Part shown: positions 26,711 through 35,912 of the stretch, piece after piece
Layout: every line of letters begins with the position of its first letter
Numbering within the stretch: the first letter of the stretch is position 1
Assembly (NCBI RefSeq): GCF_903933125.1
Contig: NZ_CAIZIZ010000307.1
Location: 1-55,693 of the forward strand
Source of the DNA: an uncultured Lamprocystis sp.
Lineage (GTDB): Bacteria > Pseudomonadota > Gammaproteobacteria > Chromatiales > Chromatiaceae
Length of the DNA stretch: 55,693 bases
Direction: 5' to 3'
Made by a program: the position numbers and the translations under genes
Notes under the pieces: model-generated
Database searches by the model: none
What the model saw: the letters and a program-made list of their open reading frames with translations, nothing else
What the model was told of the DNA's origin: nothing

Positions 26711-27715
26711 TTAGAGTTTACTGATATCGCTGCCGGTCGCCTGATAGATCGACTGGATCAGGTCTTTGCCCACGCGGTCCTCCATCTGCTGGTGCACCGG
26801 GGCCAACCGCTTCTTCCACTCCGTTTTCTGCTCAGGCGTGAGTTCGATGATCTCGCTCTTGCCGCTGGCCTTCACCTTGGCGAGTGCGTCGATGTTCTCC
26901 TGTTTCGCAATCTCGTTGGCATAGACGGTCGCCTCCGCCATCGCCTCGTCCAGCGCCTCACGGATATCCGCGGGCAGACCATCCCAGAAGGCTTTATTGA
27001 CGATGACCGCATAGCCGAGGTAGCCGTGTTCCGAATTGGTGACGAACTTCTGGACCTCGAACATTTTTTGAGTATAGAGGTTGGACGGCGGGTTCTCGGT
27101 TCCGTCCACCACGCCGGTCTGGAGTGCCTGATAGACTTCGGAAAAGGCCATGACCTGCGGGTTGGCGCCCAGGGCGCGCATCTGGGCATCCAGCACCTTG
27201 GAGGACTGGATACGCATCTTGAGTCCACGGAAATCCTTGGGGCCCTTGAGCGGCTTGTTGGCGCTCATCACCTTGAAGCCGTTATCCCAGAAGGCCAGGC
27301 CCAGCACCCCCTTGTCGGCCAGTTTGCCGAGGAGTTCCTTGCCGATCGGACCCTCGGTCACCTGATGCAACTGATCGTAGCCGTCGAAGATGTAGGGCAG
27401 GTCGAAGACCTCGAACTCCTTGACGCCCAAGGGGCCGAACTTAGCCAGTGAGGGTGCCAACATCTGCACGGCACCCAGTTGCAGGGCCTCCATTTCCTCC
27501 TTGTCTTTGTACAGCGTGCTATTGGGGTAAACGGTCACTTCCACCCGGCCCTGGGTCTTCTCTTTGGCCAGTTGGGCGAAACGTTCGGCCGCTTTGCCTT
27601 TCGGGGTATCGGCAGCCACCACGTGACTGAACTTGATGGCGATGGGCTCCTCGGCCTGAACGACCAAGACACAGAGCAGCAACAAGAGTCCAAACAGCAG
27701 CGAAGCGGATTTCAT
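26711..27715 (-). CDS. dctP: TRAP transporter solute-binding protein (DctP)
   Basis: 334 residues. Signal peptide MKSASLLFGLLLLLCVLVVQA, then IKFSHVVAADTPKGKAAERFA. The family's binding signature is present: RVEVTVYPNSTLYKDKEEMEALQLGAVQM, FRGLKMRIQSSKVLDAQMRALGANP (ligand Arg) and EVYQALQTGVVDGTENPPSNLY. These match DctP proteins for C4-dicarboxylates such as malate or succinate. It acts in the periplasm and delivers substrate to DctQM. First gene of the operon. Its TAA stop is part of the dispersed motif TAAGGCGATTTCCG, also found at the RND gene's stop. Confidence 0.95.
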   Translation of the reverse strand: MKSASLLFGLLLLLCVLVVQAEEPIAIKFSHVVAADTPKGKAAERFAQLAKEKTQGRVEVTVYPNSTLYKDKEEMEALQLGAVQMLAPSLAKFGPLGVKEFEVFDLPYIFDGYDQLHQVTEGPIGKELLGKLADKGVLGLAFWDNGFKVMSANKPLKGPKDFRGLKMRIQSSKVLDAQMRALGANPQVMAFSEVYQALQTGVVDGTENPPSNLYTQKMFEVQKFVTNSEHGYLGYAVIVNKAFWDGLPADIREALDEAMAEATVYANEIAKQENIDALAKVKASGKSEIIELTPEQKTEWKKRLAPVHQQMEDRVGKDLIQSIYQATGSDISKL

Positions 27716-28031
27716 GGCGGGTACTCTCCATCGGTCGGGGGGTCAGTCGTGGGTCACGCGTCACATCGCGCCGGGCTTGGCGGTCGGCGGAGTTTGAACC
27801 AGACGGCCCCACTTGACCAGTGTCCCGGAGACTGGCGCGTGGAAAATACTGAAATCCCGGCGCGCGCGGACAGCCGGCAGCCCCAGCGGAACATGCCGAG
27901 GTCAAACCAAGGCTCTAGCAGTTTGTCGGACTTGCAGCGTAAGAACTTGATTATAGAAGATAAAAAATTTGCGCCAAAAAAGCTGAAACTCTTTAACTTC
28001 AATCGGTTACCTCATCAAGTCCGACAGGCTG
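27716..28031. other. Upstream region of dctP with MITE
   Basis: No gene is seen. The first about 200 bp should hold the dctP promoter; the rest is the CTAGCAG-ended element at 27915-28035. The AT content rises sharply inside that element. Confidence 0.5.
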
Positions 28032-28035
28032 CTAG
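27915..28035. mobile_element. 121-bp MITE with CTAGCAG ends
   Basis: Terminal inverted repeats CTAGCAGTTTGTCGGACTTG (27915-27934) and CAAGTCCGACAGGCTGCTAG (28016-28035) match at 18 of 20 positions when inverted. The core is AT-rich and unlike the chromosome. It encodes nothing. Its right end supplies the TAG stop codon of ihfB. The ends differ from the GGCCTTGATCA family, so this is a separate MITE family, possibly TA-targeting. Confidence 0.75.
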
Positions 28036-28376
28036 GTCGCGCGCCGAGTGCCCGTCGCATGCTTGGGATTCTGCTCCTCTTCCTGAACCGCCTGGTAGGC
28101 ATCATTGACCCGATCACGCAGTTCCTTGCCGGGCTTGAAATGAGGAACATGCTTGCCGGCCAGCGCGACTGAATCGCCGGTCTTGGGGTTGCGTCCAATG
28201 CGCGGCGGACGGTAATGCAGTGAGAAGCTGCCAAATCCGCGAATTTCGATGCGCTCACCCGTGGCCAGGGCGCCGCTCATCCGGTCGATGACCCTGCGTA
28301 CCGCTTCCTCCACGTCCTTATAGGGAAGGTGGTCCTGCGCGGCGGCCAAAACGTCGATCAACTCCGATTTCGTCAT
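28032..28376 (-). CDS. ihfB: Integration host factor subunit beta
   Basis: 114 residues. [31 protein letters not shown] is the dimerisation helix pair; [31 protein letters not shown] is the DNA-bending arm with the conserved RNPKTG tip. With IHF-alpha it bends DNA in replication, recombination and promoter activation. It lies downstream of rpsA, as in most Gammaproteobacteria. The family usually ends soon after KELRDRVN; here a charged tail (about 23 residues) runs on to a TAG formed by the end of a MITE, so the C-terminus was probably altered by that insertion. Confidence 0.95.
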   Translation of the reverse strand: MTKSELIDVLAAAQDHLPYKDVEEAVRRVIDRMSGALATGERIEIRGFGSFSLHYRPPRIGRNPKTGDSVALAGKHVPHFKPGKELRDRVNDAYQAVQEEEQNPKHATGTRRAT

Positions 28377-28404
28377 TGCCTTGATTCCTGAGAGGGATTG
28401 GAGC

Positions 28405-28424
28405 GGGGGGCCGCATGGCCCCCC
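28405..28424 (-). terminator. GC hairpin between rpsA and ihfB
   Basis: GGGGGGCC-GCAT-GGCCCCCC perfect hairpin in the rpsA-ihfB gap, with no T-tract. It could attenuate rather than end transcription, so ihfB may be partly co-transcribed with rpsA. Confidence 0.45.
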
Positions 28425-28454
28425 GACAATGGCTTAGTACCCCAGAGGCGACGG

Positions 28455-30134
28455 TCAGTCGCGCTGCGCCTCTTCCATCTGCTCTCTGATCAGATCGCCC
28501 AAGGTGGTCGCGCCGCCGGTGGTTTCACGGGAATAGCCCTTGATCGCCGCCTGCTCCTCATCCTGATCCTTCGCCTTGATGGACAGTGAGATGGTGCGGT
28601 TCTTGCGGTCTACGCCCAGGAACTTGGCCTCGACTTCCTCGCCCAGTTTGAGCACGGCGCGCGCATCCTCGACACGATCGCGGGAGATCTCCGAGGCGCG
28701 CAGGTAACCTTCAACGCCGTCGCCCAAGGCGATCGTGGCGCCCTTGGCATCGATCTCGGTGATGGTCCCGTTCACGAAACTACCCTTTTCATGCAGTGCC
28801 ACGAAGCTGGAGAACGGATCGCGATCGAGCTGTTTGACACCCAGCGAGATACGCTCCCGCTCCGGGTCCACGGACAGCACCACGGTCTCCAGCTCGTCGC
28901 CCTTCTTGTAGCGGCGCAGCGCCTGCTCGCCGGGCTCGTCCCAGGAGATGTCGGACAAATGGACCAGGCCGTCGATCCCGCCGTCCAGACCGATGAAGAT
29001 ACCGAAGTCGGTGATCGACTTGATCTTCCCGGAGACGTGATCGCCCTTCTTGTGGGTGACGCCGAACTCATCCCAGGGGTTCATGGCGCACTGCTTGATA
29101 CCCAGCGAGATGCGGCGGCGCTCCTCGTCGATGTCCAGCACCATGACCTCCACCTCGTCGCCCAGATTGACGACCTTGCTGGGGTGGATGTTCTTGTTGG
29201 TCCAGTCCATCTCGGAGACGTGCACCAAGCCCTCGACGCCTTCCTCGATCTCCACGAAGCAGCCGTAATCGGCAATGTTGGTGACCTTGCCGAAGACCCG
29301 GGTGCTCTCGGGATAGCGGCGCGAGATATTGACCCAGGGGTCCTCGCCCATCTGCTTCAGACCCAGGGAGACACGTTGGCGGTCACGGTCGAACTTGAGA
29401 ACCTTGACCTGAATCTCCTGGCCGATTTCAACCACCTCATTGGGGTGCTTGACGCGACGCCAGGCCATGTCGGTGATGTGCAGCAGGCCGTCGATGCCGC
29501 CCAGGTCCAGGAAGGCGCCGTAGTCGGTCAAATTCTTGACCACGCCGGTGACTTCCATGCCCTCTTCCAGGTTCTTCAGGAGCTGGTCGCGCTCGGCGCT
29601 GTATTCTTCCTCTACGACCGCGCGGCGGGAGACCACCACGTTGTTGCGCTTGCGGTCGAGCTTGATGACCTTGAACTCTTGCTCCTTGCCTTCCAGATAC
29701 GCGGTATCGCGCACCGGACGCACGTCGACCAACGAGCCGGGGAGGAAGGCGCGCACGGTTCCCAGTTCGACCGTAAAGCCGCCCTTGACCTTGCCGTTGA
29801 TCAGGCCCTTGACGGTATCGCCCGCCTCGAAGGCCTTCTCCAGGAAGTCCCACGCCGCGAAGCGCTTGGCTTTTTCACGCGACAGACGAGTCACGCCGAA
29901 GCCGTCCTCGACGGCGTCCAGTGCCACCAGCACCTCGTCGCCGACGGCGACTTCAAGCTGGCCGTCGGGACCCAGGAACTGGCTCTTGGGGATGACGCCC
30001 TCGGACTTGAGTCCGGCGTTGATCACCACGCTGTCGTTGGTGATTTCCATCACGATGCCGGTGACGATGGCACCCGGCTGGAGTTGGGTCGTGGCCAGAC
30101 TTTGTTCGAATAGATCAGCAAAACTTTCGGTCAT
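28455..30134 (-). CDS. rpsA: 30S ribosomal protein S1
   Basis: 559 residues (E. coli 557). Starts [13 protein letters not shown]; an ATG 27 codons upstream is not used by the family. Six S1 (OB-fold) repeats are visible, for example [72 protein letters not shown] and [24 protein letters not shown]1 helps the 30S subunit bind and unfold mRNA. Order aroA-cmk-rpsA-ihfB on one strand is classic. A hairpin with T-run lies between cmk and rpsA, so rpsA probably has its own promoter. Confidence 0.97.
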   Translation of the reverse strand: MTESFADLFEQSLATTQLQPGAIVTGIVMEITNDSVVINAGLKSEGVIPKSQFLGPDGQLEVAVGDEVLVALDAVEDGFGVTRLSREKAKRFAAWDFLEKAFEAGDTVKGLINGKVKGGFTVELGTVRAFLPGSLVDVRPVRDTAYLEGKEQEFKVIKLDRKRNNVVVSRRAVVEEEYSAERDQLLKNLEEGMEVTGVVKNLTDYGAFLDLGGIDGLLHITDMAWRRVKHPNEVVEIGQEIQVKVLKFDRDRQRVSLGLKQMGEDPWVNISRRYPESTRVFGKVTNIADYGCFVEIEEGVEGLVHVSEMDWTNKNIHPSKVVNLGDEVEVMVLDIDEERRRISLGIKQCAMNPWDEFGVTHKKGDHVSGKIKSITDFGIFIGLDGGIDGLVHLSDISWDEPGEQALRRYKKGDELETVVLSVDPERERISLGVKQLDRDPFSSFVALHEKGSFVNGTITEIDAKGATIALGDGVEGYLRASEISRDRVEDARAVLKLGEEVEAKFLGVDRKNRTISLSIKAKDQDEEQAAIKGYSRETTGGATTLGDLIREQMEEAQRD

Positions 30135-30197
30135 GGGAACCTGTATACCTGGAGAGGCACGCTGTCCCGCTCCGTCCGGTGCGGGGGGGAAGTGGGT

Positions 30198-30229
30198 AAA
30201 ACACAAGGCCGGCACCTGCTGTGCCGGCC
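30198..30229 (-). terminator. Rho-independent-like terminator after cmk
   Basis: On the minus strand, GGCCGGCAC-AGCAG-GTGCCGGCC (30229-30207) is followed by TTGTGTTTT. It lies just upstream of rpsA and could end aroA-cmk transcripts or attenuate entry into rpsA. Confidence 0.5.
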
Positions 30230-30296
30230 GTTCCGGTGGTGTCCCGGCGCAAGCCGGAACACCGCGAGCGTGCGGCCGAGCGGCTCGGCTGCACCC

Positions 30297-30965
30297 TCAG
30301 GGGACCTGATCCGGGAAGACGCGCCTCACCTCTTCAAGGATCAGTTCGAAAACATCATTGATGGACAGGGCGGTGGAATCGACCATCAGCGCCCCCGCCG
30401 CCGGTCGCAAGGGTGCAACGGGGCGATTGCGGTCACGGGTATCCCGTTCGCGGATGTCCACCGCAAGGTCGGCAAGGTTAGCACTCAATCCTTTGCCTAT
30501 CAACTGTTTATATCGGCGCGCGGCGCGCTCCTCGGCGCTGGCGTCGAGAAACACTTTCAGTGGCGCCTGTGGGAACACCACGGTCCCCATATCACGCCCG
30601 TCAGCCACCAACCCGGGGCCGCGGGCTTGGCGCCGCTGCCAGTCGAGTAAGGCTGCCCGCACGGCCGGGTGCGCGGCCACCCGCGAGGCCGCCATCCCGG
30701 CGGTCTCGGTGCGGATCGCGTCACCCAGGTCCTCGCCGTCCAGCAGCACCCGCCCGTCCACGAAGGTCACGTCAAGCTGCGCGGCCAACGCGGCCAGGGC
30801 CGCCGCGTCCTCCAAGTCGATCGCGCGTCGACCGGCGGCCAGACCCAACACCCGATAGAGTGCCCCACTGTCGAGGCAATGCCAGCGCAGATGGTGCGCC
30901 AGACGCACGGCCAGGGTGCCCTTGCCGGTTCCGGAGGGGCCATCGATGGTGATGATCGGCGTCAT
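30297..30965 (-). CDS. cmk: Cytidylate kinase
   Basis: 222 residues from ATG 30965. Phosphorylates CMP and dCMP with ATP. P-loop IITIDGPSGTGKGTLAVRLA, then YRVLGLAAGRRAI (NMP-binding), GPGLVADGRDMGTVVFPQAPLKVFLDASAEERAARRYKQ and IRERDTRDRNRPVAPLRPA (lid Arg residues). The start codon overlaps the aroA stop by 4 bp (ATGA), indicating translational coupling as in many proteobacteria. Confidence 0.96.
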   Translation of the reverse strand: MTPIITIDGPSGTGKGTLAVRLAHHLRWHCLDSGALYRVLGLAAGRRAIDLEDAAALAALAAQLDVTFVDGRVLLDGEDLGDAIRTETAGMAASRVAAHPAVRAALLDWQRRQARGPGLVADGRDMGTVVFPQAPLKVFLDASAEERAARRYKQLIGKGLSANLADLAVDIRERDTRDRNRPVAPLRPAAGALMVDSTALSINDVFELILEEVRRVFPDQVP

Positions 30966-32311
30966 GCGCAACACCCACCTTCGCGCTCCTCGATCCCGAG
31001 GCCGACCGCTGCCGCCAGCCCGGCAAACCCCGGAAAGGAGGTCTCCACGTTGGCGCAGTCGCGGACCTCGAGCGGACCGGCCGCACGCAGTCCGGCGATG
31101 GCAAAGGCCATGGCGATGCGGTGATCGGCGTGCGCCTCCACACTCCCGGCGCCGATCCGGCCGCCGACGATGCGGATGCCGTCCGGACGCGGCTCGACGG
31201 CGATGCCGAGCCGGGTCAGACCGTCCGCCATCACCGCAATGCGGTCACTTTCCTTGACCCGCAGTTCCTCTGCCCCGGTCAGGATGGTCTCGCCCTGGGC
31301 GCAGGCCGCGGCAATGAACAGGGCGGGAAATTCGTCGATGGCATAAGGCACCTGATCCACCGGGATGCGGATGCCGTGCAGCGGCGCCGCGCGCACCCGC
31401 AGGTCCGCCACCGGCTCACCGCCGACGGTGCGCGGGTCCAGCAGTTCGATGTCGGCGCCCATGGCGCGCAGAATCGTGATCACGCCGATTCGGGTCGGAT
31501 TGACGCCAACCCCAGTCAGCAGCAAGTCCGAGTGGGGCGCGATGCTGGCGCCAACCAGAAAGAAAGCGGCCGACGAGATGTCCGCCGGGATCTGGAGCCG
31601 GCAGCCGGTGAGCCGGCCGCCGCCGGTGAGACAGACCTGCGCGCCGCTGCGCCGGACACTGTAGCCGAAACCGCTCAGCATCCGTTCCGTGTGGTCACGG
31701 GTCGGGGCCGGCTCGCTCACGCAGGTGTCGCCCTGCGCGTAGAGCCCGGCCAGGAGCAGGCTGGACTTGACTTGGGCACTCGCCACCGGCATGGGATAGC
31801 TGATCCCGTGCAGCCGCGGAACTGGCGTGATCGTCAGCGGTGCGGTGCCCGCGGCTGTTCCCAGAATGTTCGCCCCCATCAACCCCAAGGGATCAGTCAC
31901 CCGACGCATCGGCCGGCGCGACAGCGACGCATCACCGGCCAGCACCGTGGTGAACGCCTGTCCGGCCAGGAGCCCAGCCAACAAGCGCATGGAGGTGCCC
32001 GAATTGCCCATGTCCAAGGGTCCGTCCGGCGCCGCCAGGCCGCACAGGCCCACCCCCTGCACCCGCACCCGCCCCGCGTCCGGCCCCTCGATGGTCACCC
32101 CCATGCGCCGGAAGGCGACCAGGGTGGCGAGCGCATCGGCGCCTTCCAGGAAGCCTTCGATGCGGGTCTCACCGTCCGCGATGGCGGCAAGCATGATCGA
32201 CCGATGGGAGATTGACTTGTCGCCCGGTACTTGCAGGCGCCCGCTCAGGCCCGTCCCGGTCGCGCCGGGCGTGACCAGAAAGTGTCGATCGGTCTGAGTA
32301 TCCACAGGCAC
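30962..32311 (-). CDS. aroA: EPSP synthase (3-phosphoshikimate 1-carboxyvinyltransferase)
   Basis: 449 residues. It joins shikimate-3-phosphate and PEP in the shikimate pathway. Motifs: PGDKSISHRSIMLAAIADG, LDMGNSGTSMRLLAGLLAG, SASAQ-type PVASAQVKSSLLLAGLYAQG, APTRDHTERMLSGFG, GVNPTRIGVI, IDEFPALFIAAACAQG, RVKESDRIAVMADGL and DHRIAMAFAIAGL. The set GDK-S, SAQ-x-K, R-x-H-x-E and N-x-TR marks the class II group of EPSP synthases, known for lower sensitivity to glyphosate. First gene of an aroA-cmk operon. Confidence 0.96.
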   Translation of the reverse strand: MPVDTQTDRHFLVTPGATGTGLSGRLQVPGDKSISHRSIMLAAIADGETRIEGFLEGADALATLVAFRRMGVTIEGPDAGRVRVQGVGLCGLAAPDGPLDMGNSGTSMRLLAGLLAGQAFTTVLAGDASLSRRPMRRVTDPLGLMGANILGTAAGTAPLTITPVPRLHGISYPMPVASAQVKSSLLLAGLYAQGDTCVSEPAPTRDHTERMLSGFGYSVRRSGAQVCLTGGGRLTGCRLQIPADISSAAFFLVGASIAPHSDLLLTGVGVNPTRIGVITILRAMGADIELLDPRTVGGEPVADLRVRAAPLHGIRIPVDQVPYAIDEFPALFIAAACAQGETILTGAEELRVKESDRIAVMADGLTRLGIAVEPRPDGIRIVGGRIGAGSVEAHADHRIAMAFAIAGLRAAGPLEVRDCANVETSFPGFAGLAAAVGLGIEEREGGCCA

Positions 32312-32456
32312 TCCGATGCCGCCGCAGCGGGCGTCGAGGAAAAGCGGGCGATGATAGACCTGTCCGCGCTATGGGTAAACCACCGTCGACGCGTCATGGC
32401 ACTGCAGCGACTGCGCCTCGCCGCGGTCACCATGCGGCACCGGGGGCATCGTTGCG

Positions 32457-33188
32457 TCAGTGCTTGGCCTTGCGTCGGGCAACGACACCGCCGGCGAGGC
32501 CGATGGCGAGCAGGCCCAAGGTCGCCGGCGCGGGGACAATGCCGGTGATCAGAATGTTGTCGATACCAACCGCTGACGAATTGTTGCCGACGGACTCCAG
32601 CAGATTAAAGCGTATTTGATTGACCCCGGCGGAGAGCAAATCGCTGAGCACCGCGCCGGTCAGCGTCGCGCTGAAAGTACCGCGTGTCGTGCTGACCAAC
32701 TCTGGTCGGTTGGGTGTCAGGGACGTAGCTGAGCCCTGCAAGTAACTGTAAGCATTAGATCCAACCAAAAACTCTACACTGAACAGGTCTGGGTTGGTGT
32801 TAGCGGGGTTATTGGTATCGAACACCCAGTCGTAGCCGATCGTCAGCGAGGTCAGGGCGCTCGGGAGGCTCAGCGCGAAGTCAACATAGGAGCGACCGGA
32901 GTTCGACAAGCCGATGTTGCCGCTGAGATCGCCGACCGCCATGAAACGACTGTTGAAAAACCCGTCGAAGGTGCCGATTGCGGGTCCGCTGCCGTTGATG
33001 CCGCCGGCTTCGACCGCTGGACGCGGGTTGACCCAGCTGTTGCCCTCCGGGGTCGTGATGGACGCGGCACCCAGGTCCCCGCTCTCAAAATCCCTCTCGA
33101 GAATGCTCACCATTGCCGCGTCGGCCGACATCGACAGCCCCATCAGCACGCCGACAATCGTTGACGCGATTTCGCGGTTCATCTTCAT
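32457..33188 (-). CDS. PEP-CTERM sorting-domain protein
   Basis: 243 residues from ATG 33188 (a TTG at 33197 and ATG at 33182 are alternatives; no clear ribosome site). A signal peptide precedes a beta-rich exported domain (FESGDLGAAS..., SYVDFALSLPSALTSLTIGYDWVFD) resembling the jelly-roll style of exosortase substrates. The end VPAPATLGLLAIGLAGGVVARRKAKH is a PEP-CTERM tripartite signal (V-P-A-P, hydrophobic helix, RRK). It is handled by exosortase and linked to exopolysaccharide or envelope in related bacteria; no exosortase gene is in the window. Confidence 0.85.
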   Translation of the reverse strand: MKMNREIASTIVGVLMGLSMSADAAMVSILERDFESGDLGAASITTPEGNSWVNPRPAVEAGGINGSGPAIGTFDGFFNSRFMAVGDLSGNIGLSNSGRSYVDFALSLPSALTSLTIGYDWVFDTNNPANTNPDLFSVEFLVGSNAYSYLQGSATSLTPNRPELVSTTRGTFSATLTGAVLSDLLSAGVNQIRFNLLESVGNNSSAVGIDNILITGIVPAPATLGLLAIGLAGGVVARRKAKH

Positions 33189-33369
33189 TTCAAGCAAACC
33201 ATTGTTGTGGAAGCTCCGACTTTTCCTTGAATCGTCGATGGGGTATGATTTAGTAGTCGATTATAGCGTTCGGCGGCATCGGTTGAGCGCAGAATTTCTG
33301 GGTTGCCGGGCCTGCGCGCCCCTGACCACCGCCTATTCCGATCACAACTGTCGAGAAGGCACAAAAACC

Positions 33370-33972
33370 ATGTTCAACAAGCTCGCTGAAAGTTTAAAGC
33401 CGTCGCAGAGTCACAGCCTCGCCAACGCGTTCCGACGTCTCGGCTGGACCGGCTTCTGGGTCCAGGTCGTCATGGGCGCACTCCCGGTCGTCCTGATGTT
33501 CTATACTTTCGTGTTCAGCCGGTCGCTGACCGGACCGCGAGCCGGGCTCGCGCTCGTCGAATACCTGACGATGATCAGCTTCCTGATCCTGCTGTTCACG
33601 ATCTTCTGGTTTTTTCGTTACACCCGCCTCGCCCCCCGCATCGCGGACGCGAGCACGCGCCCCTCACAGGGCTCGCTGACGGCAACCGCCTGGACCGGGG
33701 TGGTTGCCAGCGTCCTGGGCATCCTGTTCTCGATGACCGTGATGCTGCTCGAGGTCGGCCATCTCCTGTTCTACTTCTTGTCCGCACCGCAAGCCGGCGT
33801 GCCGGTGGTGCAGGCGCAGATGGCGGGCGCGGTCGGCGCCAGTTGGGTGTCGGCGGTCGACATCATGAGCCTGATGTCGCTTATCCTGCTGCTGGGCGCC
33901 GAGGTGGCGGTGCTGATCTTCGGTCTCTGGCTGGTGTTCCGGACGACGCAGACCTCCGCCGAGTTCGCCTGA
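33370..33972 (+). CDS. DUF3611 family membrane protein
   Basis: 200 residues from ATG 33370 (GAGAAGG upstream). After a basic amphipathic start (SLANAFRRLGWTGFWVQVV) come four hydrophobic helices (about 26-48, 63-83, 107-133, 164-190), with the family-like RRLGWTGFWVQVVMGALPVV and WFFRYTRLAPRI segments. DUF3611 proteins are common in phototrophs, including cyanobacteria, and their function is unknown. Divergent from the PEP-CTERM gene across about 180 bp of AT-richer sequence that should hold both promoters. Confidence 0.8.
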   Translation: MFNKLAESLKPSQSHSLANAFRRLGWTGFWVQVVMGALPVVLMFYTFVFSRSLTGPRAGLALVEYLTMISFLILLFTIFWFFRYTRLAPRIADASTRPSQGSLTATAWTGVVASVLGILFSMTVMLLEVGHLLFYFLSAPQAGVPVVQAQMAGAVGASWVSAVDIMSLMSLILLLGAEVAVLIFGLWLVFRTTQTSAEFA

Positions 33973-34141
33973 GCAACCGCGTCTGGAACGCCGGGGCGGG
34001 CCGCCCCGGCGCTTGATCGTTAAACGGGACCAATCAAGGCTCCGCTGTTCGCCCCAAGCGCCGCGCTTGAGACGAACCGGAGCCGTTTCAATTTTACCGA
34101 ACGGGCTCCGGGCACTCGGAACCCACAGGGGAGAGAACGGC

Positions 34142-35725
34142 GTGCCGCCATCCAACCGAAGTCGCTTCAGACGTTATCTGACTCGCGGGCTGATCACGCT
34201 GGCGGTAGTCGCGGCGAGCCTGCTCGGGTTGCGGACCTATGTCGCACTGAACGGGCCGCCGCTGGAACCCTGGCACACCTTCGTGCCGGACGAACTGACC
34301 GTGAACGAGATGGACGCCGCGAACTGGGATCAGTATCTCCAGGCCGAGAACGCGATCTTTGAGCGCATGCGGGTCGAGGTGACTCAGCAACTGGACCCGG
34401 AGGACCGCGTCCCCTACAACCGCTACTTCGATGGCAGCCCGGTTTACCCCGCGAATCTGTTCGAAGACTGGAACCACTCCTATCTGCTGGAACCCGAGGG
34501 GAAGCCCCGCGGCGCCGTGGTGATGCTGCACGGCCTGACCGATTCGCCCTACAGCCTGCGCCACATCGCGCGGCGCTACCGCGAGCACGGCTTCCTGGTC
34601 ATCGGCATTCGCCTGCCGGCCCATGGCACGGTTCCCGCGGCCTTGACCGCGGTGGAGTGGGAAGACTGGATGGCGGCAACCCGGTTGGCCGTCCGCGCGG
34701 CCCGACTACGCAGCGATCCCGCTGCCCCTTTGCATCTGGTCGGCTTCTCCAACGGCGGGGCCTTGGCCGTCAAGTACGCACTCGATGCCATCGAGGACCC
34801 ACAACTGGCACGGCCGGACCGCCTGATCCTGATCTCCCCAATGATCGGCATCACCCGCTTCGCCGGCATGGCCGGGCTTGCCGCGCTGCCGGCGCTCCTG
34901 CCCGCGTTTGAAAAGGCCGCCTGGCTGGGCCTGCTGCCCGAATTCAACCCGTTCAAATACAACTCTTTTCCGGTCAACGGCGCGGTCCAGTCCCATCGCC
35001 TGACCGACGCCCTGCGGCGACAGACGCAACGCCTGGCCGCCGCCGGCCGCCTGACCGGGCTGGCGCCGATCCTGACCTTCCAATCGGTGCTGGACTTCAC
35101 CGTCAGCACGCCCGCGATCATCTCCGGGCTCTATGCCCATTTGCCCGAGAACGGCAGTGAACTGGTGCTGTTCGACGTGAATCGGACGATCAAATTCGGT
35201 CCGCTGATGCGTCCGGCCACCGCGGCGGCGATCGATCGCCTGCTGCCGACCCTGCCGCAGCGCTACCGGATCACCATCATCGCCAATGCCGACACGGATG
35301 ACGCGGACACCGTGGCCCGCACCATCGCCCCCGGCGCGACTACCGCGCAGACCCGGCGGCTCGGGATTCCCTATCCCATCCAGATCTTCTCACTCTCCCA
35401 CGTCGCCATCCCCTTTCCGCTGGACGATTCACTCTACGGCCTGGAGCCGAATCCGAACGAATTCTTCGGGGCACATCTCGGCGCCATCGCCGCGCGCGGG
35501 GAGCGCGGCGCCTTGATCGTCAACCTGGACTCCTTGTTCCGGATCGCCAGCAATCCCTTCTTCCCGTACCTGCTCACCGAGATCGAGGAAGGGATTGCGG
35601 ACCCGGCGCCGGTCGTGTCGCCACAGACCTCGGCGGCCGTTGCCACACCGGCAATGCCGCCGCCCGCGGACCCGCTGCCGGACGATTATGAGGACCTGTT
35701 CCTTCAGCCCGCCGAGGACCCATGA
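34142..35725 (+). CDS. Membrane-anchored alpha/beta-hydrolase (lipase-like)
   Basis: 527 residues from GTG 34142 (GGAGAG 7 bp upstream). An N-terminal anchor (about 11-32, RYLTRGLITLAVVAASLLGL) is followed by a periplasmic or membrane-facing domain. Hydrolase marks: AVVMLHGLTDSPYSLRHIARRY, IGIRLPAHGTVPAAL, LHLVGFSNGGALAVKYAL (nucleophile Ser) and LILISPMIGITRFAGMAG. A C-terminal catalytic His is likely in FSLSHVAIPFPLDD. The tail (about 490-527) is Pro/Asp-rich. Serine hydrolase of unknown substrate. The gene ends 26 bp before MITE copy F. Confidence 0.8.
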   Translation: MPPSNRSRFRRYLTRGLITLAVVAASLLGLRTYVALNGPPLEPWHTFVPDELTVNEMDAANWDQYLQAENAIFERMRVEVTQQLDPEDRVPYNRYFDGSPVYPANLFEDWNHSYLLEPEGKPRGAVVMLHGLTDSPYSLRHIARRYREHGFLVIGIRLPAHGTVPAALTAVEWEDWMAATRLAVRAARLRSDPAAPLHLVGFSNGGALAVKYALDAIEDPQLARPDRLILISPMIGITRFAGMAGLAALPALLPAFEKAAWLGLLPEFNPFKYNSFPVNGAVQSHRLTDALRRQTQRLAAAGRLTGLAPILTFQSVLDFTVSTPAIISGLYAHLPENGSELVLFDVNRTIKFGPLMRPATAAAIDRLLPTLPQRYRITIIANADTDDADTVARTIAPGATTAQTRRLGIPYPIQIFSLSHVAIPFPLDDSLYGLEPNPNEFFGAHLGAIAARGERGALIVNLDSLFRIASNPFFPYLLTEIEEGIADPAPVVSPQTSAAVATPAMPPPADPLPDDYEDLFLQPAEDP

Positions 35726-35750
35726 CGCCGCAACGCGCGGGACGCCCCGC

Positions 35751-35912
35751 GGCCTTGATCATCGTTCCAGCCAGCGGCCGCCGAGACCCTGGGGCGGAAA
35801 GCTGATCCACAGATGCTCACAGATGAACACAGATATTTCTTCATCTGTGAACATCTGTGACATCTGTGGATAATTCCCAATGGTCGCTTTGGCCGGAACA
35901 GTGATCATGGCC
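35751..35912. mobile_element. MITE-like element, copy F (core type 3), at argG stop
   Basis: Arms 35751-35772 (GGCCTTGATCATCGTTCCAG plus CC) and 35891-35912. Core 35806-35870 is the CACAGATG palindrome seen in copy D. Perfect 8-bp direct repeats CGCCCCGC flank it (35743-35750 and 35913-35920). The right arm contains the TGA stop codon of argG. Confidence 0.9.
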
